Source: Synechococcus sp. C9
Lineage (GTDB): Bacteria > Cyanobacteriota > Cyanobacteriia > Gloeomargaritales > Gloeomargaritaceae
Assembly: GCF_022984075.1 (NCBI RefSeq)
Contig: NZ_JALAAD010000001.1
Location: 910,455 to 974,454 of the forward strand
DNA: 64,000 nt
Direction of reading: 5' to 3'
Under the pieces are notes generated by a model that was not told where the DNA came from, searched no databases, and was given only the letters and a program-made list of their open reading frames with translations. Position 1 is the stretch's first letter, and the number at the start of each line of letters is the position of its first letter. Position numbers and translations under genes: made by a program. Positions 46,832 to 57,451 of the stretch are shown piece after piece.

Positions 46832-47337
46832 TTACTGAGGCATACCCCGCTCCCTGAGCAAACCAGGGGAGTTAAAAAAAAATGACAATCAGTCTCACGT
46901 TCCGTATATTTCCTTAAGTATGATCCTCCCCCGAACTTGTAACACGACTGCCAGGTATTAGTAAACCCAATGAATCGAGGAGCGGCAACAGGGGATGGTA
47001 GCTAGTGAAAACCGAGGGGTCATGTCCCCATTACCGTAGTTTTACTGAGGCTTCCCGGTGATCCCAATCACCCTAAAATCGTCATTTGCTTTATAAGTTA
47101 TGGTTATATTTACCACTCTTAATTTACGCTGTGTTAAGCTAATAGAAAAAGTTACGAAGATACCACGAAATGATGATACTTTACATGACCCCAAAACCAG
47201 CCTTATTAACGTAAAATTAACTTATCGTTAATTCTTGATTAACCAATGGGTTTGAATTAATGTATGTTTCGCCACCACCCCTCCGTAAATATACCAGTTG
47301 CCAGGTCAGCTAGTTAAAAAAAGTTAAGGGAAAAACG
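46832..47337. other. Long gene-free region upstream of the histidine kinase
   Basis: About 500 bp without a credible gene or MITE. The left part (46950-47090) is GC-rich and foldable, e.g. GGGGTCATGTCCCC (47017-47030) between GGTAGC/TACC-like arms; the right part is AT-rich. No known riboswitch class fits on inspection. Confidence 0.4.
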
Positions 47338-49569
47338 ATGATGTTTACCTCCTGCGAACCGACGGCGAACCCCCTACCCCAGGACTTGCTCGCCAGTATT
47401 TTGGAGAGTGTGGGGGATGGCGTGATCGTCACCGATGGGGATGGGCGGGTGATCGGCATGAACCGGATGGCGGTACAGTTGACCGGCGTACCCCTACAAA
47501 TGGCGCAAGGGCAGATGTTGCCCCAAGTGTTGCAGCTTGCACACCCGCAGTACAATAACCTGCTTGCGGAACTGATGCAGAGGGTGTTTCGGGAGGGGGT
47601 GAGTACGGGACTGCCCCGGGATACCCAACTGGTGCGCCCGGATGGGTTGGACTATCTTTCGGCGACCTTGGCTCCCCTGGGGGGCGGACACCGGGGCTTG
47701 GTGGTCACCTTTCGGGAGATCAATCGCCATCGGCAGTTGGAGGATTCCCTGCGGGAGCAAGCCCAGCGGGAACATCTGGTGCGGCAGGTTGCCAGTCGGA
47801 TTCATCGCTCCTTGGATTTGGGGACGATTTTGCAGACGGCAGTAGCGGAAATTCGCCTGTGTTTGCAGGTGGAACGGGTGTTTGTCTGTCGGTTTTTGCG
47901 GGAGGACTGGGGGGAAGTGGTGCATGAATCCGTCGCCCCCCTGAGTACTTCCCTGCTGGGGGAACAGTGGTTGTTTGGGGATGGGGCGGAAATGCGTTCC
48001 TTGCGCCGAGGGGAGGTGGTGGGGATTGCCGACCTGCACCAGGATTTTCGGGAGTCGGACTGGTTGGGGCATTTGCAACGGGTGCCCTTGGGGGCGGCTC
48101 TGGTAACGCCGATTTTCCAGGGGGAACGGTTGTGGGGGCTGTTGGTGGTGACGGATACCCGGCGGGGGCGGGCGTGGCTGGCGGGGGAGCGGCAATTGGT
48201 AGAGCAGTTGGCGTTGCAGTTGGGAATTGCCATTGACCAGGCGCAGTTGGTGCAACAACTCCGTACCCTCAACAGCACCCTGGAGATGCAGGTGCAAGAA
48301 CGGACGGCGGAATTGCGGCAGGCACTGAATGCGGCGCAGGTGCTTTACACGGTCACGGAACAGGTGCGCCGGAGTTTGGATGAGCGGCAAATTTTTATCA
48401 CGGCTCTGGACTGTCTGGGGCAAACCCTGGGGGCGGATTACTGTTGGGTCGCCCTGTACGATGAGGCGCAAATGCAGGCGATGATTGCCTATGAATATTT
48501 GCCCAATCCCAACTTGCCCAGCACAGTCGGCACGCAGATCGATTTGGGGCATCACCGGGAACTGTACCAACGGCTGCTGGACGGGGAGGTGTGGCATTAT
48601 CCACCCGTAGAACTCCTGCCGCCCGTCTATGCCCAGTTTCGGGGGGCGGGGGGGCAGATGGTGCTGGCACCGATCATGGATGACCAGGGGGTGATCGGGG
48701 AATTGGGGGTGGCGTTGGCACGTCCCCAGCAGGGGGTGTCGGTGGATTTGGTGCCCCAGGTGGCGAATCAATGCGCCATTGCCATCCGTCAAGCCCGTTT
48801 GTACCAGCAGTCCCGGGCGCAGGTGGTGGAATTGGAACGACTGCACCGGCTCAAGGATGATTTTTTGAGTACGGTTTCCCATGAATTACGTACCCCCCTG
48901 TCCAATATGAAATTGGCTCTCAAGATGTTTGGTTTGACCCTCCGCAAGGGGAATATCAATGCCACCAAGCAGGCGAAATTATTGCAATATCTGGAAATTT
49001 TGGAGCAGGAATACGAACGGGAAGCCCAGTTGATCCAGGATTTGTTGCACCTGCGCCAGTTGGATACCACCCAAGGACCTTTGCCCCAGGTGACCTTGGA
49101 TGTCCAGCAGTGGTTGCCGGGGGTGGTACAACGATTTACATCCCAGGCGGAGCAAAAGGGGTTGCACCTGACCTATACCCTCGACCCGGAACTGCCCCAG
49201 GTGGCGGTGCATCTCTTCAGCCTGGAGCGGGTGATCACCGAACTGCTCACCAATGCCCTGAAATATACGCCCCTAGACGGCACGATCCATCTGGCGACCC
49301 AGAAATTGCCCGACCATTGGCAGATACAGGTGACCAACACGGGGGTAGAAATTCCGCCGCCGGAGTTGGAACGGATTTTTGAACGGTTTTACCGGGTGCC
49401 CCGGAGCGACCCCTGGGAACACGGCGGGATGGGTTTGGGATTGGCACTGGTACGGCGATTGGTGGCGCATTTGGGGGGGACGATTACTGCCAGCAGCGGT
49501 CAAGGACAGACCCAATTTCAGGTGATTTTTCCCCTAGCGGGGGCAGATCATTCTCTCCCACCGGGCTAA
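47338..49569 (+). CDS. Hybrid-sensor histidine kinase (PAS, two GAF, HisKA, HATPase)
   Basis: 743 residues. PAS ~15-120 (VGDGVIVTDGDGRVIGMNRM). GAF 1 ~155-300 (RIHRSLDLGTILQTAVAEIR). A coiled coil ~300-335 (TLEMQVQERTAELRQALNAA), GAF 2 ~340-480, HisKA with VSHELRTPLSN (phosphate-accepting His ~518), then ATPase N-box TELLTNALKYTP and G-box GGMGLGLALVRRL. No receiver domain and no membrane helix, so a soluble sensor. GAF 1 has no obvious bilin-binding Cys-His motif. Response-regulator partner not adjacent. An FHA and a PP2C gene follow. Confidence 0.9.
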   Translation: MMFTSCEPTANPLPQDLLASILESVGDGVIVTDGDGRVIGMNRMAVQLTGVPLQMAQGQMLPQVLQLAHPQYNNLLAELMQRVFREGVSTGLPRDTQLVRPDGLDYLSATLAPLGGGHRGLVVTFREINRHRQLEDSLREQAQREHLVRQVASRIHRSLDLGTILQTAVAEIRLCLQVERVFVCRFLREDWGEVVHESVAPLSTSLLGEQWLFGDGAEMRSLRRGEVVGIADLHQDFRESDWLGHLQRVPLGAALVTPIFQGERLWGLLVVTDTRRGRAWLAGERQLVEQLALQLGIAIDQAQLVQQLRTLNSTLEMQVQERTAELRQALNAAQVLYTVTEQVRRSLDERQIFITALDCLGQTLGADYCWVALYDEAQMQAMIAYEYLPNPNLPSTVGTQIDLGHHRELYQRLLDGEVWHYPPVELLPPVYAQFRGAGGQMVLAPIMDDQGVIGELGVALARPQQGVSVDLVPQVANQCAIAIRQARLYQQSRAQVVELERLHRLKDDFLSTVSHELRTPLSNMKLALKMFGLTLRKGNINATKQAKLLQYLEILEQEYEREAQLIQDLLHLRQLDTTQGPLPQVTLDVQQWLPGVVQRFTSQAEQKGLHLTYTLDPELPQVAVHLFSLERVITELLTNALKYTPLDGTIHLATQKLPDHWQIQVTNTGVEIPPPELERIFERFYRVPRSDPWEHGGMGLGLALVRRLVAHLGGTITASSGQGQTQFQVIFPLAGADHSLPPG

Positions 49570-49638
49570 ACTGGGAAACGATGGATTAAGATTGAAGAAT
49601 ATAGCTTGTGTCCTAGACAGCCTTAACCGTCATTACCC

Positions 49639-50010
49639 ATGTCTCAACCGCCCCAACCCGATTCGGTGACCCAGGTGCAAACGCATCAGCCCCGATTGGT
49701 GCATGTACGGACGGGTACCATTGTGCAGATTCCCCAGCACCGGAATGTTCTCTTGGTAGGCAAACCCAACGACCATTTGCCCCCGGATATTAACGTGGCG
49801 GGTTTTCCCGATGCCGATGTGGTGTCCCGCATCCATGCCCGGTTGGTGGTGCAGGATAACCAGGTGGCGATTGAGGATATGGGCAGTACCAACGGCACCT
49901 ATGTGAATGGGCAACGGTTGCGCCCTGGGGAACGGTGTGCTTTGCGCCCCGGCGATTGGATTGCGCTCGGTAAGGAAGACAAGGTAACCTTTTTGCTACA
50001 GCAGGATTGA
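49639..50010 (+). CDS. FHA-domain protein
   Basis: 123 residues. FHA core: NVLLVGKPNDHLPPDINV, VVSRIHARLVVQD and MGSTNGTYVNGQRL, giving the conserved R, S-R-x-H and N-G residues that bind phosphothreonine. N-terminal ~30 residues are flexible. Ends overlapping or adjacent to the PP2C gene. Its natural partners would be targets of Ser/Thr kinases, reversed by the PP2C next door. Confidence 0.9.
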   Translation: MSQPPQPDSVTQVQTHQPRLVHVRTGTIVQIPQHRNVLLVGKPNDHLPPDINVAGFPDADVVSRIHARLVVQDNQVAIEDMGSTNGTYVNGQRLRPGERCALRPGDWIALGKEDKVTFLLQQD

Positions 50011-50018
50011 ATACCCCC

Positions 50019-50897
50019 ATGGAAACCACTCGTCCCGCATCTGATGCCTTACCCACCCAAGCCCCCCTGCGGCTGGTCAATCTGGAGGTGGCGGGTCTGA
50101 CCGATGTCGGTTGCCAACGGGAGTACAACCAGGATTATTTCTACGCCCATACGACGATGCACCGTCGCCTGAGTCCCCAAGGGGAACTGGTGCAGGGGAA
50201 AGGCTTGTATGTGCTTTGTGATGGCATGGGTGGTCATGCGGGGGGGGATGAGGCGAGTCAATTGGCGACCCACAAATTGGCGACCTATTTGCTGGAGCAT
50301 TGGACGGAGGGGGAATTGCCGGGACCGGAGGTGATCCAGGCGGGGGTGGGGGTAGCCAACCAGGCGATTTATTTACGCAACGAGGAGGAGTACCGCCGGG
50401 GCAAGGGGCGGATGGGCACGACCCTGGTGGTGGCGTTGGTGCAGGACAATCAGGTGGCGGTGACCCATGTGGGGGACAGTCGGATTTATCGGATTACCCA
50501 GTCGGAGGGGCTGAAGCAAATCACGGTGGATCACGAGGTGGGGCAGTGGGAGATTCAGCGGGGGACGGACCCAACCATTGCCTACAGTCGCCCGGATGCC
50601 TACCAACTCACCCAAGCCCTGGGACCCCGTCACGAGCAGACCTTGGAAGTGGACGTGAACTACTTCACGGTGGCGGAGGATACGATTCTCCTGCTGTGTT
50701 CCGATGGGTTGTCGGACAACGGTTTGGTGGAAAGCCATTGGCAACAGTATGTGCGACCCCTGCTTTTGCCTCAGACGGGGGTGATCCATCTCCAGGCGGC
50801 GGCTCGGCAGTTGATTGACCTGGGGAATGAGTTAAACGGTCACGACAATATCACGGTGGTTTTGGTAAAAATCCAGGTGCATCAGCCCCGGTTGTAA
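50019..50897 (+). CDS. PP2C-family Ser/Thr protein phosphatase
   Basis: 292 residues from the ATG at 50019; a TTG at 50007 overlapping the FHA stop is also in frame and may be the coupled start. Metal-site motifs in order: CQREYNQDYFY, LYVLCDGMGGHAGGDEA, VTHVGDSRIYRI, LLLCSDGLSDNG and GHDNITVVLV. A soluble PPM phosphatase with no extra sensor domain. Forms a pair with the FHA gene. Confidence 0.92.
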   Translation: METTRPASDALPTQAPLRLVNLEVAGLTDVGCQREYNQDYFYAHTTMHRRLSPQGELVQGKGLYVLCDGMGGHAGGDEASQLATHKLATYLLEHWTEGELPGPEVIQAGVGVANQAIYLRNEEEYRRGKGRMGTTLVVALVQDNQVAVTHVGDSRIYRITQSEGLKQITVDHEVGQWEIQRGTDPTIAYSRPDAYQLTQALGPRHEQTLEVDVNYFTVAEDTILLLCSDGLSDNGLVESHWQQYVRPLLLPQTGVIHLQAAARQLIDLGNELNGHDNITVVLVKIQVHQPRL

Positions 50898-50924
50898 CCC
50901 TTGGGTACGGGGATGTGTTAGATA

Positions 50925-52253
50925 ATGGGGTTAGCAGGGGTAATCACGCTGGCTATGTCCCCGATTTTAGTCATTCATGTCAGTGAATTGGAAGCCCAGG
51001 GGGTCAACTATCACCAGGGCAATTACTTTACGTTTCAGAACCGCCAACTCCGCAAGGGGCAATCCTTTCGGGCAACCATGCGTCCCCAGGCGGTCGCCTT
51101 TGCCGAGCAGTACCAACAGGCGGGGAGTTTTTGCATCCTCGTTGAGCAGGACGGGGTGTTGACCCTCTGCCGGGAGGAATTGGCGACGCTCGTCCATCGC
51201 CCCCCGGTTCCCAACCGACCCACTGCCCCCCAGGAACTTGCAGAGATTAACGAGACTAAAGTTAAAGAAGATATTAACAAAGAAGAGGATATTCGGGAAA
51301 TCGAAGCGGTTAAGCCCCCAGCGGAACCCGCCGCCCCCAAAGTACGCCTCAATTTTCTCTTTGCTCCCAAATCCAGTTCAGCGGCGTTACCGGAGCCCTA
51401 CCGCCATTTACCCAGGGAGGATCAGGGGTTAGCCCAGTTACTCATCCAGGTGCGGCAGAATTTCACCAAGCAAAAGGCGCGCGCCAGTGGTCTCACCTGG
51501 GAGTATTGGACGGGGGGGAGCGGGCAAACCGGGGTTTTGTTCCTACCGGGCACGGTACAGCGGGGGGATATGTGGTTCGCCTATCTGCACCATTGGCAGG
51601 GGGATTTTCGCCTGCTTGCCCCCACCTATCCAGCGGCGAGTACCATAGACCAACTGGTGGAAGGGATACGGCAGATATTGAAGCAAGAGCAACTGCGGCG
51701 GGTGCATCTGCTGGGGCAATCCCTGGGGGGCATGGTGGCTTTGGCTTTATTACGCAAATATCCGGTGCTGGTGGACAAGGTGGTGCTGTCCCACACAGGG
51801 GTGGGCGTGCCGGAGAGCGACCGGGTCAGCAAAGCCCGCCAGACCGAGCGGCAATTGCAAGGGATGCCCCATCAGCAAATCACCAGCCTCGCCTACCAGA
51901 GCATTGTCACCAAACATTTGAGCGGCGTACCCCATGAACCCTTTTGGCGAGCCTACTTCCAAGAAACCCTCACCCGGCGCACCAGTAAAATCGAATTTAT
52001 TAGCCTGAACTGCCGGGTAGTGGCGGATTTTTTCCAAAATTACCGTTTCCAGACCGCCAGCCTCAACGACCCACCCCGCCCCGTTTTGATTCTCAATACG
52101 GATAACGACCACACCTTTGACCCCGCCGAGCAAGCCGCCTTGCAGACCCTATTTCCCGAGGCGCAAACCCTCACCTGCACCGGCACTGGGCATTACAGTG
52201 TGCTGGTGGCGAGTGAGACGGTCATGCCCCAGTTGGCGGAATTTTTGCACTGA
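50925..52253 (+). CDS. Alpha/beta hydrolase with a unique N-terminal domain
   Basis: 442 residues; a start at 50955 (MSPILVIHVSELEAQGVNYH) is equally possible, as neither has a clear SD. Residues ~1-100 are not a family I recognise. A charged linker (NETKVKEDINKEEDIREIEA) leads to the hydrolase domain at ~185: oxyanion strand TGVLFLPGTVQRGD, nucleophile elbow LLGQSLGGMVALAL, acid in LNTDNDHTFDP and His in GTGHYSVL. Substrate unknown. Confidence 0.82.
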   Translation: MGLAGVITLAMSPILVIHVSELEAQGVNYHQGNYFTFQNRQLRKGQSFRATMRPQAVAFAEQYQQAGSFCILVEQDGVLTLCREELATLVHRPPVPNRPTAPQELAEINETKVKEDINKEEDIREIEAVKPPAEPAAPKVRLNFLFAPKSSSAALPEPYRHLPREDQGLAQLLIQVRQNFTKQKARASGLTWEYWTGGSGQTGVLFLPGTVQRGDMWFAYLHHWQGDFRLLAPTYPAASTIDQLVEGIRQILKQEQLRRVHLLGQSLGGMVALALLRKYPVLVDKVVLSHTGVGVPESDRVSKARQTERQLQGMPHQQITSLAYQSIVTKHLSGVPHEPFWRAYFQETLTRRTSKIEFISLNCRVVADFFQNYRFQTASLNDPPRPVLILNTDNDHTFDPAEQAALQTLFPEAQTLTCTGTGHYSVLVASETVMPQLAEFLH

Positions 52254-52294
52254 ACCTTTACAATAGAATTTGGGTAACGCAAGGGAACATACCG

Positions 52295-52642
52295 ATGGGC
52301 GTTTATGTTTTGATTTACAATTCGGGTAGCGACCATGAGGGCATTCACAGCCTTAAATTGAACGGGGAAGACACCATTTTACTGTTTGAAGATGAGGATG
52401 ATGCGGTGCGGTTTGCCACCCTGTTAGAAGCCCAGGATTTTCCCGTACCCACGGTGGAGCGGATTGACGTAGAGGAAATGCGTTTGTTTTGCCAACAAAA
52501 TGGGTTTCACTGTCAAGTTGTCCCCCAGGGAGCCTTGGTGATCCCCCCCCCAGCGAACCTGACCGAAACGGATTGGCAACCGGAAACCCCGGCGGGGGAT
52601 GGGCTGGATGAAATTCGCCGCCGTTTAGAACGGTTGTTGTAA
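52295..52642 (+). CDS. DUF3110 protein
   Basis: 115 residues. [40 protein letters not shown] and [17 protein letters not shown] are characteristic of DUF3110, a family nearly confined to cyanobacteria and plastids. Function unknown. 11 bp before lysS, so probably cotranscribed. Confidence 0.85.
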   Translation: MGVYVLIYNSGSDHEGIHSLKLNGEDTILLFEDEDDAVRFATLLEAQDFPVPTVERIDVEEMRLFCQQNGFHCQVVPQGALVIPPPANLTETDWQPETPAGDGLDEIRRRLERLL

Positions 52643-52653
52643 AGGAACGGGGG

Positions 52654-54165
52654 ATGTCACGGCACACCGGGGACGAACTGCGCCAACAACGGCTGGATAA
52701 GGCGCACCAATGGCGGCAGGCGGGGATCAACCCCTATCCCTACCGTTACCAGCGCACCCACAGTACAGCAGAATTACAAAAGCAGTATGAAAGCCTGGAA
52801 GCGGGAGCCGAAGTTGCGGAAAAAGTCCGGGTGGCGGGACGGGTGATGGCACGGCGGGTGTTTGGCAAGTTAGCTTTTTTTACCATCCAGGACGAGCAGG
52901 GCAGTATCCAATTTTATTTAGAAAAACAACGCATTCAAGACCACATGGGGGAGGGTGCTTTTGAACGGTTGAAAAATGGCACCGATGCGGGGGATATTTT
53001 AGGGGCAGAAGGGACGATTAAGCGCACGGAAAAAGGGGAATTGTCCGTGTATGTTACCACCTATGAACTGTTAACCAAATCCCTCTTGCCCTTGCCGGAC
53101 AAATGGCATGGACTTACGGATGTGGAAAAACGCTATCGCCAGCGGTATGTGGATTTAATTGTCAACCCGGAGGTGCGGGATATTTTTCGCAAACGGGCGC
53201 AGTTAATTCAACTCACCCGCCGCTATTTGGATGAACGGGGATTTTTAGAAATGGAAACCCCGGTGTTGCAACCGGAAGCGGGGGGAGCGGATGCCCGTCC
53301 GTTTATCACCCATCACAACGCTTTAGAAATTGATTTATATCTGCGGATTGCTACGGAATTGCATCTGAAGCGGTTAGTGGTTGGGGGGTTTGAACGGGTG
53401 TATGAATTGGGGCGGATTTTTCGGAATGAGGGGGTTTCCACCCGCCACAACCCGGAATTTACCTCGATTGAACTCTACCAAGCCTACGCTGATTACACGA
53501 ATATGATGCAGTTAACGGAGGATTTAATCACGACCGTTACCCAGGAATTATTGGGCAGTTTACGCATCACGTATCAGGGTCAGGAAATTAATTTATCCCC
53601 CCCTTGGCAGCGGGTGACAATGGGGGATTTGGTGCGGGAAAAAACGGGTTGGGATTTTGGGGAATTTAGAGAATTAGCTGACCTATCCTCAGCCCAAAAA
53701 GCGGCGCAGGCGTGTGGTCTGCAAAATGCTCAGGAATATGACAGTGTGGGGCGGTTACTCAATGCGTTATTTGAGGAATTTTGTGAAGCATCCCTGGTAC
53801 AACCCACCTTTGTTTTAGATTTTCCTGTGGAAATTTCACCTCTGGCTAAAAAACATCGTACCCAGCCGGGTTTGGTGGAGCGGTTTGAACTGTACATAGC
53901 GGGGCGAGAATTGGCGAATAGTTTTTCAGAATTGACTGACCCAATCGATCAGCGGGAACGGTTGGAGCAACAAGCCGCCCGTAAAGCCGCTGGGGATGCG
54001 GAAGCGCAGGGGGTGGATGAGGATTTTCTCACGGCTCTGGAGTATGGTCTGCCCCCCACTGGCGGGATGGGTCTGGGGATTGACCGCTGGGTGATGCTGG
54101 TGACGGATGCGGCGAGTATTCGGGAGGTGATTCCCTTCCCTTTACTCAAGCCGGAACATTCTTAA
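52654..54165 (+). CDS. lysS: Lysyl-tRNA synthetase, class II
   Basis: 503 residues. N-terminal OB-fold ([20 protein letters not shown]), class II motif 1 around [20 protein letters not shown], motif 2 [20 protein letters not shown], and motif 3 [20 protein letters not shown]. Charges tRNA-Lys. AAAGGAACGGGGG region precedes the ATG. Confidence 0.96.
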   Translation: MSRHTGDELRQQRLDKAHQWRQAGINPYPYRYQRTHSTAELQKQYESLEAGAEVAEKVRVAGRVMARRVFGKLAFFTIQDEQGSIQFYLEKQRIQDHMGEGAFERLKNGTDAGDILGAEGTIKRTEKGELSVYVTTYELLTKSLLPLPDKWHGLTDVEKRYRQRYVDLIVNPEVRDIFRKRAQLIQLTRRYLDERGFLEMETPVLQPEAGGADARPFITHHNALEIDLYLRIATELHLKRLVVGGFERVYELGRIFRNEGVSTRHNPEFTSIELYQAYADYTNMMQLTEDLITTVTQELLGSLRITYQGQEINLSPPWQRVTMGDLVREKTGWDFGEFRELADLSSAQKAAQACGLQNAQEYDSVGRLLNALFEEFCEASLVQPTFVLDFPVEISPLAKKHRTQPGLVERFELYIAGRELANSFSELTDPIDQRERLEQQAARKAAGDAEAQGVDEDFLTALEYGLPPTGGMGLGIDRWVMLVTDAASIREVIPFPLLKPEHS

Positions 54166-54334
54166 AAATATCTGTTTTATCCCTATTGCCAATGCGTTTT
54201 TCACCCTTGGGTAATGGTTATAAATTAGAGTCGCAGGGTATGAGTATAGGTTGGGTTGTTGTTAATTTTAGGGATTATAAACTTATTCACAAATTCATCT
54301 CTAAATTTATCCTAAATAGTCAGCCTGGGGTTGC

Positions 54335-55531
54335 ATGAGCAATATCTTTTCTGTTTGGGAAAAATGCCCTCGAATGTTTGGGTATTGGGGGCTATGGGGG
54401 CTGGTATGGGGGATCAGTTTTGGGTTGCGGTTTTGGGGTTTAGGACGGTTTGAGGAACTGGTGTTTGATGAGGTGTATTTTGCTAAATTTGCCTGGAATT
54501 ATCTGCAAAATATACCTTTTTTCGATGGGCATCCCCCTCTGGGAAAATATATCATTGCATTGGGTATTAAACTCACAGGTTTTTATCCCTGGGGCTATCG
54601 CTGGCTGAATGCCTTGGTGGGGTCTTTTATCCCTGTTTTAGCCGGGTTAGTCACCTATGAATTAAACCGCAGGAAATGGCTGGCTTTGATTGCTGGTTAC
54701 TTGGTGGCAACGGATGGCTTATTGCTGGTGGAATCCCGCTATGCTTTAATTAATGTCCATTTAATCGCTCTCGGTCTATTGGGGCAATGGCTGGTCTTGC
54801 GGCGCAGTGGGTGGGGTGGGGTATGTTTGGGCGCAAGTGTCGCGGTAAAATGGAATGGGTTAGCCTATTGGTTGGGTGGGGTTTTGGCGGCATGGAAATT
54901 GCGTTGGCGGGGATGGACAATACTTATTAGTTTAACCCTTGTACCTTTATTGGTTTATATACTCGTTTGGTTGCCCCATTTAGCCCAAAATCCGGGGATG
55001 GATTTATTCACACTCCATCGGCAAATTTTGGGGGTGCATACCCGCTTAGGTGCCGGGTCAGATGTGCATCCCTATTGCTCAACCTGGTGGTCATGGCCGT
55101 TGATGTTGCGTCCCATGAGTTATTACTACCAAAATCAGGACGGTTGGATTACTTCGGTTCAGGCGATGGGGAATCCTTTTTTGTGGTGGTTGGTTTTGGT
55201 CGCTGTGTTGGCAAGTTTACCGCAATTCATTCGTAGAAATTGCCCCTGGGTCTTGCAATTTGCCCTGGGTAATTATTTGATGAATCTCCTGCCTTGGGCA
55301 TTGGTTAAACGGTGTATTTTTATCTACCATTATTTACCGGCGTTGGTGTTTGGCTGTATTGCCCTAGCGTGGTGGGTCGAAACCCTCTGGCAAACCGGCG
55401 AGCGAAAACTGGCAATTGTTGCCCTGATGGTACCAGGGGTGGGGTTGGGATTTTGGTTGCCAATCTATTTGGGCTTGCCCCTGCGTCTCCCCTTTTGGCA
55501 ATGGCGGTTTTGGTTTCCCAGTTGGATTTGA
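54335..55531 (+). CDS. PMT-type glycosyltransferase (phospholipid carrier dependent)
   Basis: 398 residues with about nine membrane helices. LVFDEVYFAKFAWNYLQNIP carries the acidic DE pair of the protein mannosyltransferase family, and FFDGHPPLGKYIIALGIKLT follows; CSTWWSWPLMLRPMSYYYQN is a conserved extracytoplasmic loop. It would transfer a sugar from a polyprenyl-phosphate donor to a protein or glycan outside the membrane. Donor and acceptor unknown. Confidence 0.88.
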   Translation: MSNIFSVWEKCPRMFGYWGLWGLVWGISFGLRFWGLGRFEELVFDEVYFAKFAWNYLQNIPFFDGHPPLGKYIIALGIKLTGFYPWGYRWLNALVGSFIPVLAGLVTYELNRRKWLALIAGYLVATDGLLLVESRYALINVHLIALGLLGQWLVLRRSGWGGVCLGASVAVKWNGLAYWLGGVLAAWKLRWRGWTILISLTLVPLLVYILVWLPHLAQNPGMDLFTLHRQILGVHTRLGAGSDVHPYCSTWWSWPLMLRPMSYYYQNQDGWITSVQAMGNPFLWWLVLVAVLASLPQFIRRNCPWVLQFALGNYLMNLLPWALVKRCIFIYHYLPALVFGCIALAWWVETLWQTGERKLAIVALMVPGVGLGFWLPIYLGLPLRLPFWQWRFWFPSWI

Positions 55532-55568
55532 GCCTTTAATTATTTTTTATTAATTTAGGGCTAATTTA

Positions 55569-55665
55569 AGGCACCTCTATAAACTCAAACCCGCCCTTGG
55601 TTACGGGTAATAGGGGCATTCCCACGATGGGATTTTTGTTTGGCTCAAATCAATAGAGATGCCCT
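55569..55665. mobile_element. Family A MITE abutting the lysC stop codon
   Basis: About 97 bp, AAGGCACCTCTATAAACTC... to ...CAATAGAGATGCCCTT, with a shortened core and the GGGCATTCCCACGATGGG segment. Its right end directly touches the lysC TAA (55666-55668, minus strand). Confidence 0.78.
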
Positions 55666-57432
55666 TTAATCAGCCTGGGGTTGCGCCAGGTCAAATCCTT
55701 GATGAATCTCTTGGAGTGCCTTTTTCCCCAGCGCCCGGGGCACCAAACAGCTAATTTTAATCTCCGACGTGGCAATCATCTGGATATTGATGCCCGCCTG
55801 CCCCAAACTGGCAAACATCCGGGCCGCTACCCCCGGTTGGCGCACCATGCCACTGCCCACCACGCTGACCTTGGCAATCTCCCGGTCAATGGTGAGGGTG
55901 CCACAGGCGAGTTTTGCCAGCGCCGTCTCGAGGGCATCACAAGCCAGGGCGACATCATCCTGGTGGATGGTAAAGGCAATATCCCGGGTGGGTCGCCCCT
56001 CCACCCAAGTCACCCGCTCCGATTGGATAATCATATCCACGCTCACCCGTGCCTGCGCCAAGGACAGGAATAAACAAGCCGCTGTCCCCGGTCGGTCCGG
56101 CACCCGTTGAATCGCCAGTCGGGCTTGCTGGTCATCCAACGCCGCCCCCCGCACCGGCATCATTCCCCCAAACCCCGGTGGAGTCGGTAATACCGGCACC
56201 TTAAAACTACTACTCAACACCCGTACTGCCTGGGTCGCCTGCGCCAAATCCACCAGACAACTGACTTTAATTTCCGACGTGGAAATCAGGTCAATATTGA
56301 TGCCCGCTTCCCCCAGGGCACTAAACATCGCCGCCGCTACCCCCGGTCGCCCCACCATGCCCGCCCCCACAATGCTCACCTTCGCCATCGCCGCCGAGAC
56401 GGTGCAGGTCACCCCTTCCCCCCAAGTGGGCATTAAATCTCGCACCAGCCGCTCGGTTTGGGTCACGGCATCCCGATGTACGGTAAAGGCAATGTCATTC
56501 GTTTCCCCCGCCTGAATGGACTGGATAATCAAATCCACATTCACCCCCGCCTGCGCCAACGCTCCAAATAACTGAGCCGCCATCCCCGGTCGGTCCGGCA
56601 CATTGCATAGGGCTAATTTCGCCTGCTGGTCATCCAATTCCACCCCGTCCACCAGGCGGGACACTTCCAAATCCCGGTGGGGCATGACCCGGCGCTCAGG
56701 GGTCAACAGGCGAGTCCCGGGTGCCGTTGTCCAACTGGAACGCACCACCACCGGTACGCCAAAATTCCGGGCAATCTCCACCGCCCGGGGGTGCAGGACC
56801 TTCGCCCCCAAACTCGCCAGTTCCAACATTTCCTCACAGGTCACCTGCGTCAACACCTGCGCCTCAGGAACAATGCGGGGGTCAGTGGTGAGAATCCCCG
56901 GCACATCCGTATAAATTTCACAGACCTCTGCCCCCAGTGCCGCCGCCAGTGCCACCGCTGAGGTATCCGACCCTCCCCGCCCCAGGGTGGTAATTTCCAA
57001 GGTACGGGTGCTACTGATCCCTTGAAACCCCGCTACTACTACGACTTTCCCCAGTTCCAACTCTTGGGTAATCCGGTCGGTGGGAATGTGCAGAATCCGT
57101 GCCCGCCCGTGGTCCGCCTCCGTGATCACCCCAATTTGGGTGCCGGTCAGGGAAATCGCCGGTTGTCCCAGGGCATCCAAAGCCATCGCCACCAGGGCAA
57201 TACTCACCTGCTCCCCAGTGGACAGCAACATATCCAATTCCCGTGCCGGGGGGTTCGGGCTAACGGCTTTGGCTAAACCCACCAATTCATCCGTCGTGCG
57301 TCCCATCGCCGAGACCACCACCACCACCCCATGCCCCTGTTCCACCGTTGCCACAATGCGCTGAGCCACCGCCTGGATGCGCTCGATGGTAGCGACAGAG
57401 GTGCCGCCATATTTCTGGACAATCAATCCCAT
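55666..57432 (-). CDS. lysC: Aspartate kinase
   Basis: 588 residues, longer than typical ~410 because it carries two pairs of ACT domains. Kinase N-terminus [40 protein letters not shown] and [23 protein letters not shown] pairs at ~265-415 ([40 protein letters not shown]) and ~435-580 ([40 protein letters not shown]). The internal duplication of the regulatory region is the known four-ACT cyanobacterial form. First step of Lys/Thr/Met synthesis, feedback controlled. Its stop adjoins a MITE. Confidence 0.95.
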   Translation of the reverse strand: MGLIVQKYGGTSVATIERIQAVAQRIVATVEQGHGVVVVVSAMGRTTDELVGLAKAVSPNPPARELDMLLSTGEQVSIALVAMALDALGQPAISLTGTQIGVITEADHGRARILHIPTDRITQELELGKVVVVAGFQGISSTRTLEITTLGRGGSDTSAVALAAALGAEVCEIYTDVPGILTTDPRIVPEAQVLTQVTCEEMLELASLGAKVLHPRAVEIARNFGVPVVVRSSWTTAPGTRLLTPERRVMPHRDLEVSRLVDGVELDDQQAKLALCNVPDRPGMAAQLFGALAQAGVNVDLIIQSIQAGETNDIAFTVHRDAVTQTERLVRDLMPTWGEGVTCTVSAAMAKVSIVGAGMVGRPGVAAAMFSALGEAGINIDLISTSEIKVSCLVDLAQATQAVRVLSSSFKVPVLPTPPGFGGMMPVRGAALDDQQARLAIQRVPDRPGTAACLFLSLAQARVSVDMIIQSERVTWVEGRPTRDIAFTIHQDDVALACDALETALAKLACGTLTIDREIAKVSVVGSGMVRQPGVAARMFASLGQAGINIQMIATSEIKISCLVPRALGKKALQEIHQGFDLAQPQAD

Positions 57433-57451
57433 AGTTTTCTAGGGTACGGCA

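Noticed and set aside
47494-48882. 462-residue minus-strand frame
   Set aside because: Antisense to the histidine kinase; composition (H, P, Q, R rich) is that of a shadow frame.
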